NCBI GenBank assembly: GCA_005798285.1 | Contig: SYKE01000135.1 | Span: forward strand, 1-34,443 | Length of the DNA: 34,443 nucleotides | Direction: 5' to 3' | From: Actinomycetota bacterium | GTDB taxonomy: Bacteria > Armatimonadota > SYMT01 | Shown here: piece by piece, positions 1 through 7,638 of the stretch | Layout: each line of letters starts with the position of its first letter | How positions within the stretch are numbered: the first letter of the stretch is position 1 | Made by a program: the position numbers and the translations under genes | Notes under the pieces: generated by a model | What the model was told of the DNA's origin: nothing | Seen by the model: only the letters and a program-made list of their open reading frames with translations | Databases searched by the model: none

Positions 1-126
1 CTGGACAAAGAGGTCAGCGCTTGGAAAGCCGAACGCAACCAAGCGCTGTGCCCAATGAGATGGCGCTTCACAACTGCCAAGGCGCGAAATCGCCTCGCTC
101 GCCTCTACCCCTCATTAGATGCCTGA
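1..126 (+). CDS. IS630-family transposase, C-terminal fragment (5' end outside window)
   Basis: The first 41 codons are open from the window edge and end at TGA 124-126. The translation ends with a pattern of the form EVxAWxxERNQ, then MRWRFTTAKAR and RLYPSLDA, which matches the extreme C-terminus of IS630-family DDE transposases (their typical ending is a W-x-FTT-x-x-AR-x-x-L-x-x-LYP run). The catalytic domain lies upstream of the window, so I cannot say whether the element is intact. I could not identify the terminal inverted repeat just after the stop. The alternative is a decayed copy of which only this tail remains. Confidence 0.72.
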   Translation: MDKEVSAWKAERNQALCPMRWRFTTAKARNRLARLYPSLDA

Positions 127-601
127 CAGACCACTAGAGCCTCAGGAAGTTTTTTTTGGATCCTTCCTTTACCACACGCTTCGCGAGGGAAAAGTCATGC
201 GATGGAGGGATCAAGCCCGCCTGCTGTTTCGTAAGCCGCGCAGGACATGGTCATCGTCCGTCGCGACATCGACGACTCCGAGATCGCCGACTAGATCGTC
301 TGACTCCACATTCAGCCGGCGACCGATAGGTGCAGGATGGCAGTCCCTTCTGCTCGGGCAATCATCTATGGCCCGACCTGGGATCCGCAATAGCTCTATG
401 ACATCCTCGCCTCCGATTTCGCACCTCGGCGCTCACGCCGCCTACCCCGCCCAGTCACCTTAGTCACGGCGGCGGCTTTGCGTCCCGAGCCCTGGAGGGA
501 GCCATAGAATCAAACGGATAGGCGTTACGACCCGGGCCCGGGAAGTCCATTCGTCCCGTCGGGGCGGTCCGGCTCGCGGCGAGAATGGGGGTGGGGCGCG
601 G
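127..601. other. Intergenic stretch without an intact gene
   Basis: This stretch between the transposase tail and the cyanophycinase-like gene has no frame that looks coding throughout. Short protein-like runs appear near 248-293 and 337-470 on the plus strand, but both are broken by TAG codons. That fits decayed coding sequence beside an insertion sequence, or chance in GC-rich DNA. No RNA gene or clear terminator was seen. Confidence 0.5.
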
Positions 602-664
602 GTGTTGAACGGCATGGGGAATGGCCTCGGGAGATCTCTCGGGGTGGCGATGGAGGGCAACGGG

Positions 665-2233
665 ATGACGACGATGGTCCGGTGCGTGCTGCTGGGGGCG
701 CTGCTGGGCGCCGTCGGCATGTCGTGCGCGGCGGCCGTTCCGGTTCCGGCGATCGATCCTCGAGGGATCGTGGGTACGGTGGTGCTTACGGCAACCATCG
801 ATGCTCCCGATGTGGTCCTGGAGGCGTTCGCCGCTGCGGCGGGGGGCCGTCGTGCTCGGGTTGCCGTCGTGCACGCGGAGGCGATGTCGGGCACGGCGCT
901 GGCGTCTCGGCTGCGAAGTGAGGTGGCTGAGGTCACGGAAGTGACGCTTGCCGATCCCGGCTCGGGCACCGCGGCTCTCGATGTCCCAAGTGGTTTGTGG
1001 TTCACCGGTGGCAGCACGGCGGGTTGGGTTCGCCGGCTGCGGGATGGGGCGCTGGGTGAGCGGGTGCGTCGGGTGATGCGTGCGGGTGGGGCGGTCGGTG
1101 GCGGGCCGGAGTGGTCGGCTGCGGTGGGATCGGGGTGGTTTGAACGGGACGACTCTCCACGCGTCAGCGCGGGCGGCGCCGCTCTTGCGCCCGGCTTGAT
1201 CGTCGAAACGCGGCCCGGGGGCAATCGGCTACAGAGGGCGTTGACCGGCTCCCCAACGCTGGTGGGGCTATGCCTTCCCGCCGAGGGCGCCGCGGTGGTA
1301 CGGGGCCGGGAGCTTCGCGTCGTGGGGGCCGGCGCTGCCCGGGTTCGCTTCGGCGCGACGGAGGGATTTCCGTCGGATGAGTGGGAGGTGGGCGCCGCTC
1401 GTCGGGTCGCCGACCTCGTGTCTGCACGGCGGACGGCGCTTCAGCGGATGGCGCGGCCGTTTCCGCCGCCGATGCCGTCGAAGCCGGTCGTGGAGAATGG
1501 ATCGCTGGTCATCGTGGGTGGCGGCGGCAGTGGTCGAGAGATCATCGAGCGGTTCGTCAAGCTTGCAGGCGGCAGCGAGGCGATCATTGCCGTCATTCCG
1601 ATTTCAATGCCCGACCCATTGCCCGAGCGAGATCCCGCCGGGGAGGCGTTTCGGCGAATGGGGGCTCGGGAGGTTGTGGAGATCCGGGGGCGGACGCCGG
1701 GAGAGGTGGATCGGCCGGAGGTGCTGGCGCTGCTTCGTCGTGCAACCGGGGTGTGGTACGGCGGCGGGCGACAGTGGCGGTTTGTCGATGCGTACGAGGG
1801 CACGCAGGCACAGCAGTTGATTCAGAACGTGCTGCTCCATGGCGGAGTCATCGGTGGCAGCTCGGCGGGAGCCTCCATCCAGGGGGATTACCTCGCTCGT
1901 GGCAATCCGCTGGGACCCAACGAGATCATGGCGGAGGGCTACGAGCGCGGCTTTGGCTATTTGAAGGGAGTGGCGATCGATCAGCACTTCACCCAGCGCC
2001 GCCGGTTTGCCGACCTGGCCTCGCTCATTCGGAAGCGGCCCCAGTTGCTCGGGATCGGACTGGATGAAGGGACCGCTATCGTCGTGCGCGGATCCACCGC
2101 CGAGGTGATCGGCCGGACTCGGATCTGCATCTATGATGCACAGCGAAAACCCCAACCGGGTCCGGAAGACTTCATTTCCGCACCGGTGGGCTCGCGATTG
2201 AATCTCGTCACTCGGGCAGTGCTGCCGCCGTAA
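665..2233 (+). CDS. Secreted cyanophycinase-like (peptidase S51) protein with duplicated domain
   Basis: The protein has 522 residues from ATG 665, chosen because GGAGGG at 652-657 is well placed and the start gives a signal peptide (about residues 1-24). A GTG at 602 in the same frame would add 21 residues before the signal. The C-terminal half (about 278-500) is an S51/cyanophycinase-type domain: a glycine-rich GGGGSG strand (285-290), WYGGGRQ (365-370), the nucleophile elbow GGSSAGA (397-403, Ser400 the expected nucleophile), DQHF with His441, and LDEGTAIVVRG. The N-terminal half (about 33-230) repeats the layout with LWFTGGST, GGAVGGGPEW and LPAEGAAVVRG, but the nucleophile position is proline. 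Known relatives hydrolyse cyanophycin or small acidic peptides. The substrate here is unknown, and export argues for an extracytoplasmic peptide. Confidence 0.85.
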   Translation: MTTMVRCVLLGALLGAVGMSCAAAVPVPAIDPRGIVGTVVLTATIDAPDVVLEAFAAAAGGRRARVAVVHAEAMSGTALASRLRSEVAEVTEVTLADPGSGTAALDVPSGLWFTGGSTAGWVRRLRDGALGERVRRVMRAGGAVGGGPEWSAAVGSGWFERDDSPRVSAGGAALAPGLIVETRPGGNRLQRALTGSPTLVGLCLPAEGAAVVRGRELRVVGAGAARVRFGATEGFPSDEWEVGAARRVADLVSARRTALQRMARPFPPPMPSKPVVENGSLVIVGGGGSGREIIERFVKLAGGSEAIIAVIPISMPDPLPERDPAGEAFRRMGAREVVEIRGRTPGEVDRPEVLALLRRATGVWYGGGRQWRFVDAYEGTQAQQLIQNVLLHGGVIGGSSAGASIQGDYLARGNPLGPNEIMAEGYERGFGYLKGVAIDQHFTQRRRFADLASLIRKRPQLLGIGLDEGTAIVVRGSTAEVIGRTRICIYDAQRKPQPGPEDFISAPVGSRLNLVTRAVLPP

Positions 2234-2260
2234 CCGATCGCCGACCTGGGTGGATTGCGG

Positions 2261-3667
2261 TCAGGACTCGCCCGCACGAGCTTTATCGCGAGCTTCGTAC
2301 CGGGCACGCATTTGCTGGGCGATGGCGGCGCCTTCCAGGCTCGGCTCCGCGGCGAGGAGCGCGGAGACGGCTTCCTTCGAGCGGCGTACCGCGGGCCACG
2401 GCTCCTCTCGGCTCATTCGGAGCGCGACGCGAGCGGCGACAGCAGCGGCCTCTCGGAGATCGCCGATGGCAACCTTGTCCACGGTGTCATACGCAGAGTG
2501 GTCGTAGCCTCTGCCGGTGCTGGCGCCGTCGGGGTCGCCCATCATCGCCGTGGGAACGCCCTCCAGAAAGAAGGGGAAATGGTCGGAAAAGGCGCTGGTT
2601 CGCTGACCGATGGGGAATTCGGCGGCCATCTCGGCCGCACAGCGCTGGAAGAACTCGGTGAGCTCCGGCCAGCGGTTCACGGCCAGCCCTTTCCGACCGG
2701 CTCCGCCTGCCGCATCCAGATTTAGCATGAAACGGATGGAGTCCAACTCCTGTCGGTGGGCCTCCACATAGCGGTAGGCGCCGAGCAGCCCGGTCTCCTC
2801 CACGCCGAACTCTACAAACCGGATCCCACAGCCCACGTGATCCGCGGCGTGGGCCGATAGTGCACGGGCTGCTTCGAGGAGTGCAACCGAACCCGAGGCC
2901 GGATCGTGTGCGCCCTGCGAAATGTCGTGCCCATCGTAGTGGCAGCCGACGAGAACCCACTCCTCGGGGCGGGTCGTTCCAGGGAGCTCGGCTACCAGAT
3001 TCCAGGATTCGGATGGAGTTGTTCGGTCCGTTGTCTCCACCCGGAGTGTGAGGGCTCCGTGCCGTCGCGCGAGGCGCTTCAGCATCTCGGCGTCCTCAAA
3101 TGAGACTGCCACTCCCGGCATCCACGCTTCCCGGTCTGAAGCGATGCTCCCGGTCTCCGGACCATAGGCGGGATACTGAGCCGCGTACACAAAGGCGGCG
3201 GCGACCCCCAGAGCGGCACGCTGGAACTTCTCCGAACGGTGAAGCGTTCGGTTCAAGCCCCGTGGAGGGCGTGCGCCGACCATGGCGATAGCGCCCGGCA
3301 GCTCGGTAGACACCGCCGCAAATTCGGAGGGCGCCCCGTCTCCCACTATCACCAGGGCGCCGACCACCACTCCTGAGGGCGACATCGGGAGCGAGATGCA
3401 CGGGATCTCCCGCTCGATGGGGGCGGTGACCCGCAGCGATGCCGGCCCGCGGGTCCAGCCCTGATAGGTGAACGGTTCCGCGTGGACGTTGGAGAGTCCA
3501 TATTCGCGGAACCGCGCCACGAAGAACTCCGCCGCCGCCCGTTCTCCCAGGCTGCCGGCCCAGCGAGAACCGAAGTCATCGCAGAGTCGCTCGAGGTTGT
3601 CCATCACCTCTCTCGAGGTGTAGATGTCGCCGAGCATGTTCCGGTCGACCTGGAGAAGGGCGTGCAT
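2261..3667 (-). CDS. M28-family zinc peptidase (aminopeptidase/carboxypeptidase-like)
   Basis: A 468-residue protein, last gene of a minus-strand operon, starting 7 nt after the preceding DUF1080 stop. The catalytic M28 domain shows the full metal set: His243 and Asp245 in GCHYDGHD, bridging Asp255 in AHDPASG, Glu290-Glu291 in VEETGLLG, Asp318 in NLDAAG and His390 in YDHSAYDT. The middle (about 90-210) is a PA-domain-like insert, common in this family. No signal peptide is visible, so it is probably cytoplasmic and trims peptides. The frame is open upstream to 3802, but those 45 residues overlap the DUF1080 gene and look non-coding. The start has no strong ribosome site, and a second Met at residue 11 is possible. 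Confidence 0.85.
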   Translation of the reverse strand: MHALLQVDRNMLGDIYTSREVMDNLERLCDDFGSRWAGSLGERAAAEFFVARFREYGLSNVHAEPFTYQGWTRGPASLRVTAPIEREIPCISLPMSPSGVVVGALVIVGDGAPSEFAAVSTELPGAIAMVGARPPRGLNRTLHRSEKFQRAALGVAAAFVYAAQYPAYGPETGSIASDREAWMPGVAVSFEDAEMLKRLARRHGALTLRVETTDRTTPSESWNLVAELPGTTRPEEWVLVGCHYDGHDISQGAHDPASGSVALLEAARALSAHAADHVGCGIRFVEFGVEETGLLGAYRYVEAHRQELDSIRFMLNLDAAGGAGRKGLAVNRWPELTEFFQRCAAEMAAEFPIGQRTSAFSDHFPFFLEGVPTAMMGDPDGASTGRGYDHSAYDTVDKVAIGDLREAAAVAARVALRMSREEPWPAVRRSKEAVSALLAAEPSLEGAAIAQQMRARYEARDKARAGES

Positions 3668-3674
3668 GGGTGGG

Positions 3675-4331
3675 CTAGAGTTCCTTGATTTCCAGCCGAC
3701 GAAAGTCGACCGGGTCGCCATGGCTTTGAAGACCGACCAACCCCTTACGGGGCCGCTTGGAAAGGACGATCTTGCCCTTGCCGAGGGAGTCGGAGTAGTC
3801 ATCCAGACTCAGGTTCTGGATCTCGACGGAATTCAGGTGCACTACGATCCGCGGTCCCTGACACCGAATCTCGAGGCGATTCCATTCGCCGGCGGGCTTC
3901 TGAGCCGTGAGCACCTTCGGCGGCTGGTGCGTGTAGATCGAACCGTTCTTCTGGGAGTCCTTCAGGTCTTTGTACTTCGGATGCGAGTCATCCAGAAGTT
4001 GAAGCTCCATCGCTTCGGTGGATGGCCAGGTTCCGGGGAGGAAGCGGAGCCCGATGCCGCTGTTCCCGGCCGGAGGCAGGCGGTACTCCAGCTTCATCAC
4101 GAAGTCGCCGTACTGTTTGTCCGTCGCGAGATAGCCGCCGCCCGGCTTTGTACAGGAGACCATATCTCCGCGAGCTTCCCAGCACTCGGCCTTTCCGCGC
4201 TCCACGTGCCACCCGGCGAGGTCCTTGCCGTTGTAGAGCGGCTTGAACCCGTCGTCCGCAAGGGCCCCCGCCGGAAGTACGGCGGCCAGCCCGATTGCGC
4301 TTGCCAATCGAAGTACGATTTGTCGCGTCAC
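3675..4331 (-). CDS. DUF1080 / 3-keto-disaccharide hydrolase-like secreted protein (copy B)
   Basis: A 218-residue protein read from a GTG that lies one base after the stop of copy A, so translation is probably coupled. The N-terminus is a signal peptide ending near ALA-DDG. The family hallmarks are present in order: FKPLYNGKDLAGWHV, a GDMVSC strand, YGDFVMKLEYR, GNSGIGLRF, ELQLLDD, PAGEWNRLEIRCQGP and the closing GLVGLQSHGDPVDFRRLEIKEL pattern. This fold is a concanavalin-like jelly roll, and characterised members hydrolyse 3-ketoglycosides. It is clearly paralogous to the neighbouring copy A. The substrate cannot be told from sequence. Confidence 0.85.
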   Translation of the reverse strand: MTRQIVLRLASAIGLAAVLPAGALADDGFKPLYNGKDLAGWHVERGKAECWEARGDMVSCTKPGGGYLATDKQYGDFVMKLEYRLPPAGNSGIGLRFLPGTWPSTEAMELQLLDDSHPKYKDLKDSQKNGSIYTHQPPKVLTAQKPAGEWNRLEIRCQGPRIVVHLNSVEIQNLSLDDYSDSLGKGKIVLSKRPRKGLVGLQSHGDPVDFRRLEIKEL

Positions 4332-4332
4332 G

Positions 4333-4977
4333 TTAAAGCTCGCGGATTTCGATGTTGCGGAAGTCGACCTGGTCGCCATGGCTTTGCAGGCCAACCATCC
4401 CCTTGCGGGGTCGCTCAGCCAGCGCCTTGTGTCCACCTTGACCCTTGGTGAACTCCTCGACGTTCACGTCCTGGATGACCGTGCCGTTCAGACGAATGGT
4501 GATCTTCGGGCCCTGGCAGCGGATCACGTAGCGGTTCCACTCGCCCGGGGCCTTGGCGGCCTTGGTCTTGGCGGGGGACTGATAGTAAATGCCGCCGTTG
4601 TACTGCGCGGGATTCAGGTTGGCGTACTTGGGGTCGGAGTCGTCGAGGATCTGGATTTCCATCCCGACGTGGGCGGGGTCACCTTCGGCAGGAAATCGAA
4701 TCCCGACGCCGCTGTTTCCGCCCGGTCCGATGCGGTACTCCAGGCGCAGCACGAAGTCGCCATACTCCTTGTCGGAAGCGAGCCAGCCGCCGCCGGGCGC
4801 CACGCATGAGATCATCTCGCCGTTGGCCTTCCATGCCTCGGCTTTGCCGCCCTTCACGTGCCAGCCGCTGAGGTCCTGGCCGTTGTAGAGCTTCACGAAC
4901 TGCTGCTGAGCGGCAAGCGCCGCTCCGGGCGCGGCCGCCGCCAGCACCGTTCCCAGAATGAACTCTCGGCGTTCCAT
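4333..4977 (-). CDS. DUF1080 / 3-keto-disaccharide hydrolase-like secreted protein (copy A)
   Basis: A 214-residue protein and first gene of the DUF1080-DUF1080-M28 operon. ATG 4977 is preceded by GAGAGGGA at a usable distance. The N-terminus MERREFILGTVLAAAAPGAA is a signal sequence, Tat-like though with a single RR and no full consensus. The mature domain carries FVKLYNGQDLSGWHV, YGDFVLRLEYR, GNSGVGIRFP, EIQILDDSDPK, PGEWNRYVIRCQGP and GMVGLQSHGDQVDFRNIEIREL, which is the DUF1080 signature set. It differs from copy B mainly in loops between the strands. The likely role is cleavage of oxidised disaccharides outside the cytoplasm, inferred from the family only. Confidence 0.87.
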   Translation of the reverse strand: MERREFILGTVLAAAAPGAALAAQQQFVKLYNGQDLSGWHVKGGKAEAWKANGEMISCVAPGGGWLASDKEYGDFVLRLEYRIGPGGNSGVGIRFPAEGDPAHVGMEIQILDDSDPKYANLNPAQYNGGIYYQSPAKTKAAKAPGEWNRYVIRCQGPKITIRLNGTVIQDVNVEEFTKGQGGHKALAERPRKGMVGLQSHGDQVDFRNIEIREL

Positions 4978-5157
4978 AAAGTTTTCCCTCTCTGACGGAG
5001 CGATACTCGCGGTACCGCGTCCGCGCCATTACTGCGTGTTGCTTTGTTCTTGCCCGCGCCAACGCATCCCTGCGGAAGGACGAGGACGGATGGAAGAGGA
5101 AGCAATCCCGGTGCGGGTTCCCGGTGGATCGCCGGGACCTACGAAATGGGGTTTGAG

Positions 5158-5967
5158 ATGCGAGTGCTCATTATGTCGGACATGGAGGGTGTGTCCGGGA
5201 TCGTCGACTGGAACCAGGTGAACGGCGGGGCCCCCATGTATGAGGAAGGCCGGCGTCTCTACACCGAGGAGATCAATGCGGCCGTTCGGGGCGCGTTCCT
5301 CGGAGGAGCCAGCGACGTGCACGTGGTGGACTGTCACGGTGCCGGCGGCGCGTGGATGTTCAACTCGCTGATCCCGGAACTGTTGGATCCTCGCTGCGAG
5401 TGGGTGGCGCATCACACCTGGACGGGCTACACGGAGATGCTGGAGTCCGGCTGCGATGCCGCGTTGTTCGTCGGGATGCACGCCCGCGCTGGGACGACCG
5501 ACGGTGTGTTGAGCCACACGGTGTCGAGCGAAGCATGGCATGGCCTCTGGTTTAACGGCGTGGAAGTGGGGGAGACCGGCATCAACGCGGCGCTTTGCGG
5601 GAACTGGGGCTGTCCGGTGGTGTTGGTTACCGGGGATGAGTCGACCTGCCGGGAGGCCGCCGAGCTCCTGGGAGGTGGGCTGACCACCGTGGCCGTGAAG
5701 AAGGGACTCACGCGGTTCAGCGCTCGACAGATCCCACCCGTCCGTGCCCGAGCGATGATCGAGGATGGAGCCCGCCGCGCTCTGGCCGATCTCACGGCGG
5801 TTCGGCCGTACGACCCCGGCCGCCCGGCTTTGATCGAGGTGGAGGTGGCGGCCACGGACAAGGCGGACCGCTTCCGTCACAAGCCCGGCATTGAGATGCC
5901 GACGTCCCGCCGAGTCGTGGTGAGAGGGGAGACCTGGTGGGATGCCTGGCGGCGTTTCTGGTTCTGA
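5158..5967 (+). CDS. M55-family D-aminopeptidase (DppA-like)
   Basis: The 269-residue protein begins MRVLIMSDMEGVSGI. ATG 5158 was chosen because it places the DppA metal ligands at their known numbers: Asp8, Glu10 and His60 (VVDCHGAGG), followed by His108 (VGMHARAGT) and Glu139 (GETGINA), with His120 (LSHTVSS) in the conserved active-site stretch. Family members are decameric zinc D-aminopeptidases that take D-Ala-containing peptides, linked to peptidoglycan turnover. There is no signal peptide, so it is cytoplasmic. An in-frame ATG at 5146 would add four residues. It is divergent from the DUF1080 operon and its 3' end overlaps the next gene by 26 bases. Confidence 0.9.
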   Translation: MRVLIMSDMEGVSGIVDWNQVNGGAPMYEEGRRLYTEEINAAVRGAFLGGASDVHVVDCHGAGGAWMFNSLIPELLDPRCEWVAHHTWTGYTEMLESGCDAALFVGMHARAGTTDGVLSHTVSSEAWHGLWFNGVEVGETGINAALCGNWGCPVVLVTGDESTCREAAELLGGGLTTVAVKKGLTRFSARQIPPVRARAMIEDGARRALADLTAVRPYDPGRPALIEVEVAATDKADRFRHKPGIEMPTSRRVVVRGETWWDAWRRFWF

Positions 5968-6631
5968 GCTCTCGGACCGAGCGGACGGGGTCGATACCCG
6001 ACTTCCGGTGCCCGGCCTGCCCGGCGTGCGCTTTCGTCAGAACAAACTGGAGGCTGGGACCGTTACCCTGGATCTCTTGAGTGCCTCGGCGGCGGATGTG
6101 CTCACCAAGTCGCCGCCGAACGCGATTCCCTACTGGTCGGTCGCGTGGCCCGCCGGCATCGCGCTGGGCCGCGTGCTGGCGGAACGGGTGAAGCCTGAGA
6201 CCACCGTCCTGGAACTTGGAGCGGGAGTTGGCGTTAGCGGGCTTTGTGCCGCGGCTGCCGGAGCACGGGTAACGCTGAGCGACAACGAGCCGGATGCCCT
6301 GCGACTCATCGGCATGAATGCCCGTCGAAACCGGCTGGCGGTTCAGGGCGTCACCGCAGACTGGCGGTGGTGGCCCTTGAGCTCCGAGCTTCGATTTGAC
6401 CTGATCATCGGGAGCGACATCACCTACGAGCCCGCCGCGTTCGATGCTCTGCTCAGCGTGCTTCGTCTCTCAGCGCCTCCGCCGACAGAGGTCTGGCTCA
6501 CAGATCCCGGTCGACTCATGACGACCGCCTTTCAGCAGCGTGCCATTCAGGCGGGATGGCGGTGGGATTTCGAGGAACTGTCTCCGGTCGGCCGGCAGTC
6601 GGTGTTCCTTTACCGACTTCGTCTGCATTGA
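5942..6631 (+). CDS. SAM-dependent methyltransferase (METTL / Methyltransf_16-like)
   Basis: A 229-residue protein starting inside the end of the D-aminopeptidase gene, in another frame, with an AGGGGAG stretch upstream. It has the class I Rossmann methyltransferase motifs: VLELGAGVGVSG (89-100, SAM binding), the acidic strand end LSDNEPDAL (112-120) and DLIIGSDITYEP (153-164). The last resembles the [DE]-x-x-Y element of small protein-lysine methyltransferases of the METTL type, and the preceding PYWSVAWPAG is typical of that group. The target is probably a protein or small amine, not determinable here. The overlap suggests co-expression with the D-aminopeptidase, without implying a shared pathway. 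Confidence 0.82.
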   Translation: MPGGVSGSELSDRADGVDTRLPVPGLPGVRFRQNKLEAGTVTLDLLSASAADVLTKSPPNAIPYWSVAWPAGIALGRVLAERVKPETTVLELGAGVGVSGLCAAAAGARVTLSDNEPDALRLIGMNARRNRLAVQGVTADWRWWPLSSELRFDLIIGSDITYEPAAFDALLSVLRLSAPPPTEVWLTDPGRLMTTAFQQRAIQAGWRWDFEELSPVGRQSVFLYRLRLH

Positions 6632-6786
6632 GGGGTTGCCGCGGGGTGAAATAGCCCACTACCGTGCACATCAACGGGTGCGTTAGCACTTATCTGGTGA
6701 ACGAGCTTTCTCCGGTCCTTTAGCAGGTAGGTTCGAGTGTCGAATTCTCCTCCAGGACCGGTTCGGGCTGGTCCGTCAGAACCACC

Positions 6787-7371
6787 ATGCGAACCGCAGC
6801 GAAGTCACTTCGAACAACACTGGGAGCCCTGACCCTTCTGGGTTGGGTTGCCGGCAGTGCCTGCGCCGATGTGGTCTCCTTTTCCCGAAGCGTCAGCCCC
6901 GCCGGATCCCAGCATGGCGGTGTGATCTCCGGATCCCAATCAGGAACGCTGGAAGCCAGCGGCGCCCCGAGAAGCTCCGTCCGGCTCAAGCCGCGTGAAG
7001 CTCGAAGTGGGCGCCTGACGTCGCTGGAAATGGACCTTCGCGTCGTCTCCAGTCGTCGGCCCGCGGCGGTCCGTGGAGAACGGGCCGGAGCGTGGGGGGT
7101 AGTGGTCGCGCCGGAGTCCCCAAGAATCCTTCAGGTTACGCCGGCCCCCCAGCGTGACTTCCGATTTGGCTCGAAGCTTTACTCGAGCGTGACCGACACA
7201 CGGGGTTCCGACCTGGATCGACCAGCGACGCCGATCCCTGAGTCGGTGCTTCTCGCGTCGGCGCCCCGCCCTGCCGAGGATCGCGGACCGCTGGTCCCTG
7301 CGAGCCTGGCGCTCGTGGCGCCCATCGTGCTTGCGGCAGTTGTGGCGCTCCGTCGCCGCACCGCGCACTGA
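6787..7371 (+). CDS. Secreted hypothetical protein with C-terminal sorting-like tail
   Basis: A 194-residue protein I do not recognise. Residues 1-27 form a signal peptide (MRTAAKSLRTTLGALTLLGW... ACA). The middle is Ser/Arg/Pro-rich, low in complexity and probably disordered. The C-terminus is a short GPLVPASLALVAPI hydrophobic helix ending in ALRRRTAH. The arrangement (small motif, one transmembrane helix, basic RRR end) copies exosortase-sorted PEP-CTERM proteins, but the PEP triad is replaced by VPAS. No good ribosome site precedes ATG 6787. It converges on the TPR gene. The signal peptide and tail make it likely real, but function is unknown. Confidence 0.6.
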   Translation: MRTAAKSLRTTLGALTLLGWVAGSACADVVSFSRSVSPAGSQHGGVISGSQSGTLEASGAPRSSVRLKPREARSGRLTSLEMDLRVVSSRRPAAVRGERAGAWGVVVAPESPRILQVTPAPQRDFRFGSKLYSSVTDTRGSDLDRPATPIPESVLLASAPRPAEDRGPLVPASLALVAPIVLAAVVALRRRTAH

Positions 7372-7638
7372 GTTCCGGCGGCACAGCCCGCCTTGGCCCC
7401 CCGATAGACTACGGATATGGGCAACCGGCCGGGAGGAGATCTACTGGCACTCACTGCGCGACATGAAGAGCGAGTGCTTTGGTCATCTCTCAAAGCCGTT
7501 CCCTGAGGCACAAGGAACCGCTCGACCAGCTACTTGACGTGGCGCCGAGCTCGGATGGGCCGAACCAACCAACTCTGCCGGCTTGGCCCCAAAATCGCTC
7601 AGCCGGCGCCAGTCTCCCTCAGGCCGCAGACGGGAGCA

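Noticed and set aside
1604-2155. Long open frame on the minus strand across the cyanophycinase-like gene
   Set aside because: It is antisense to a well-supported gene, its residue composition is unlike a folded protein, and such frames are expected in GC-rich coding DNA.
3624-4451. 275-codon plus-strand frame over the DUF1080 copy B gene
   Set aside because: It is antisense to a clear DUF1080 gene and repeats in the paralogue only as a shadow of conserved sense codons.
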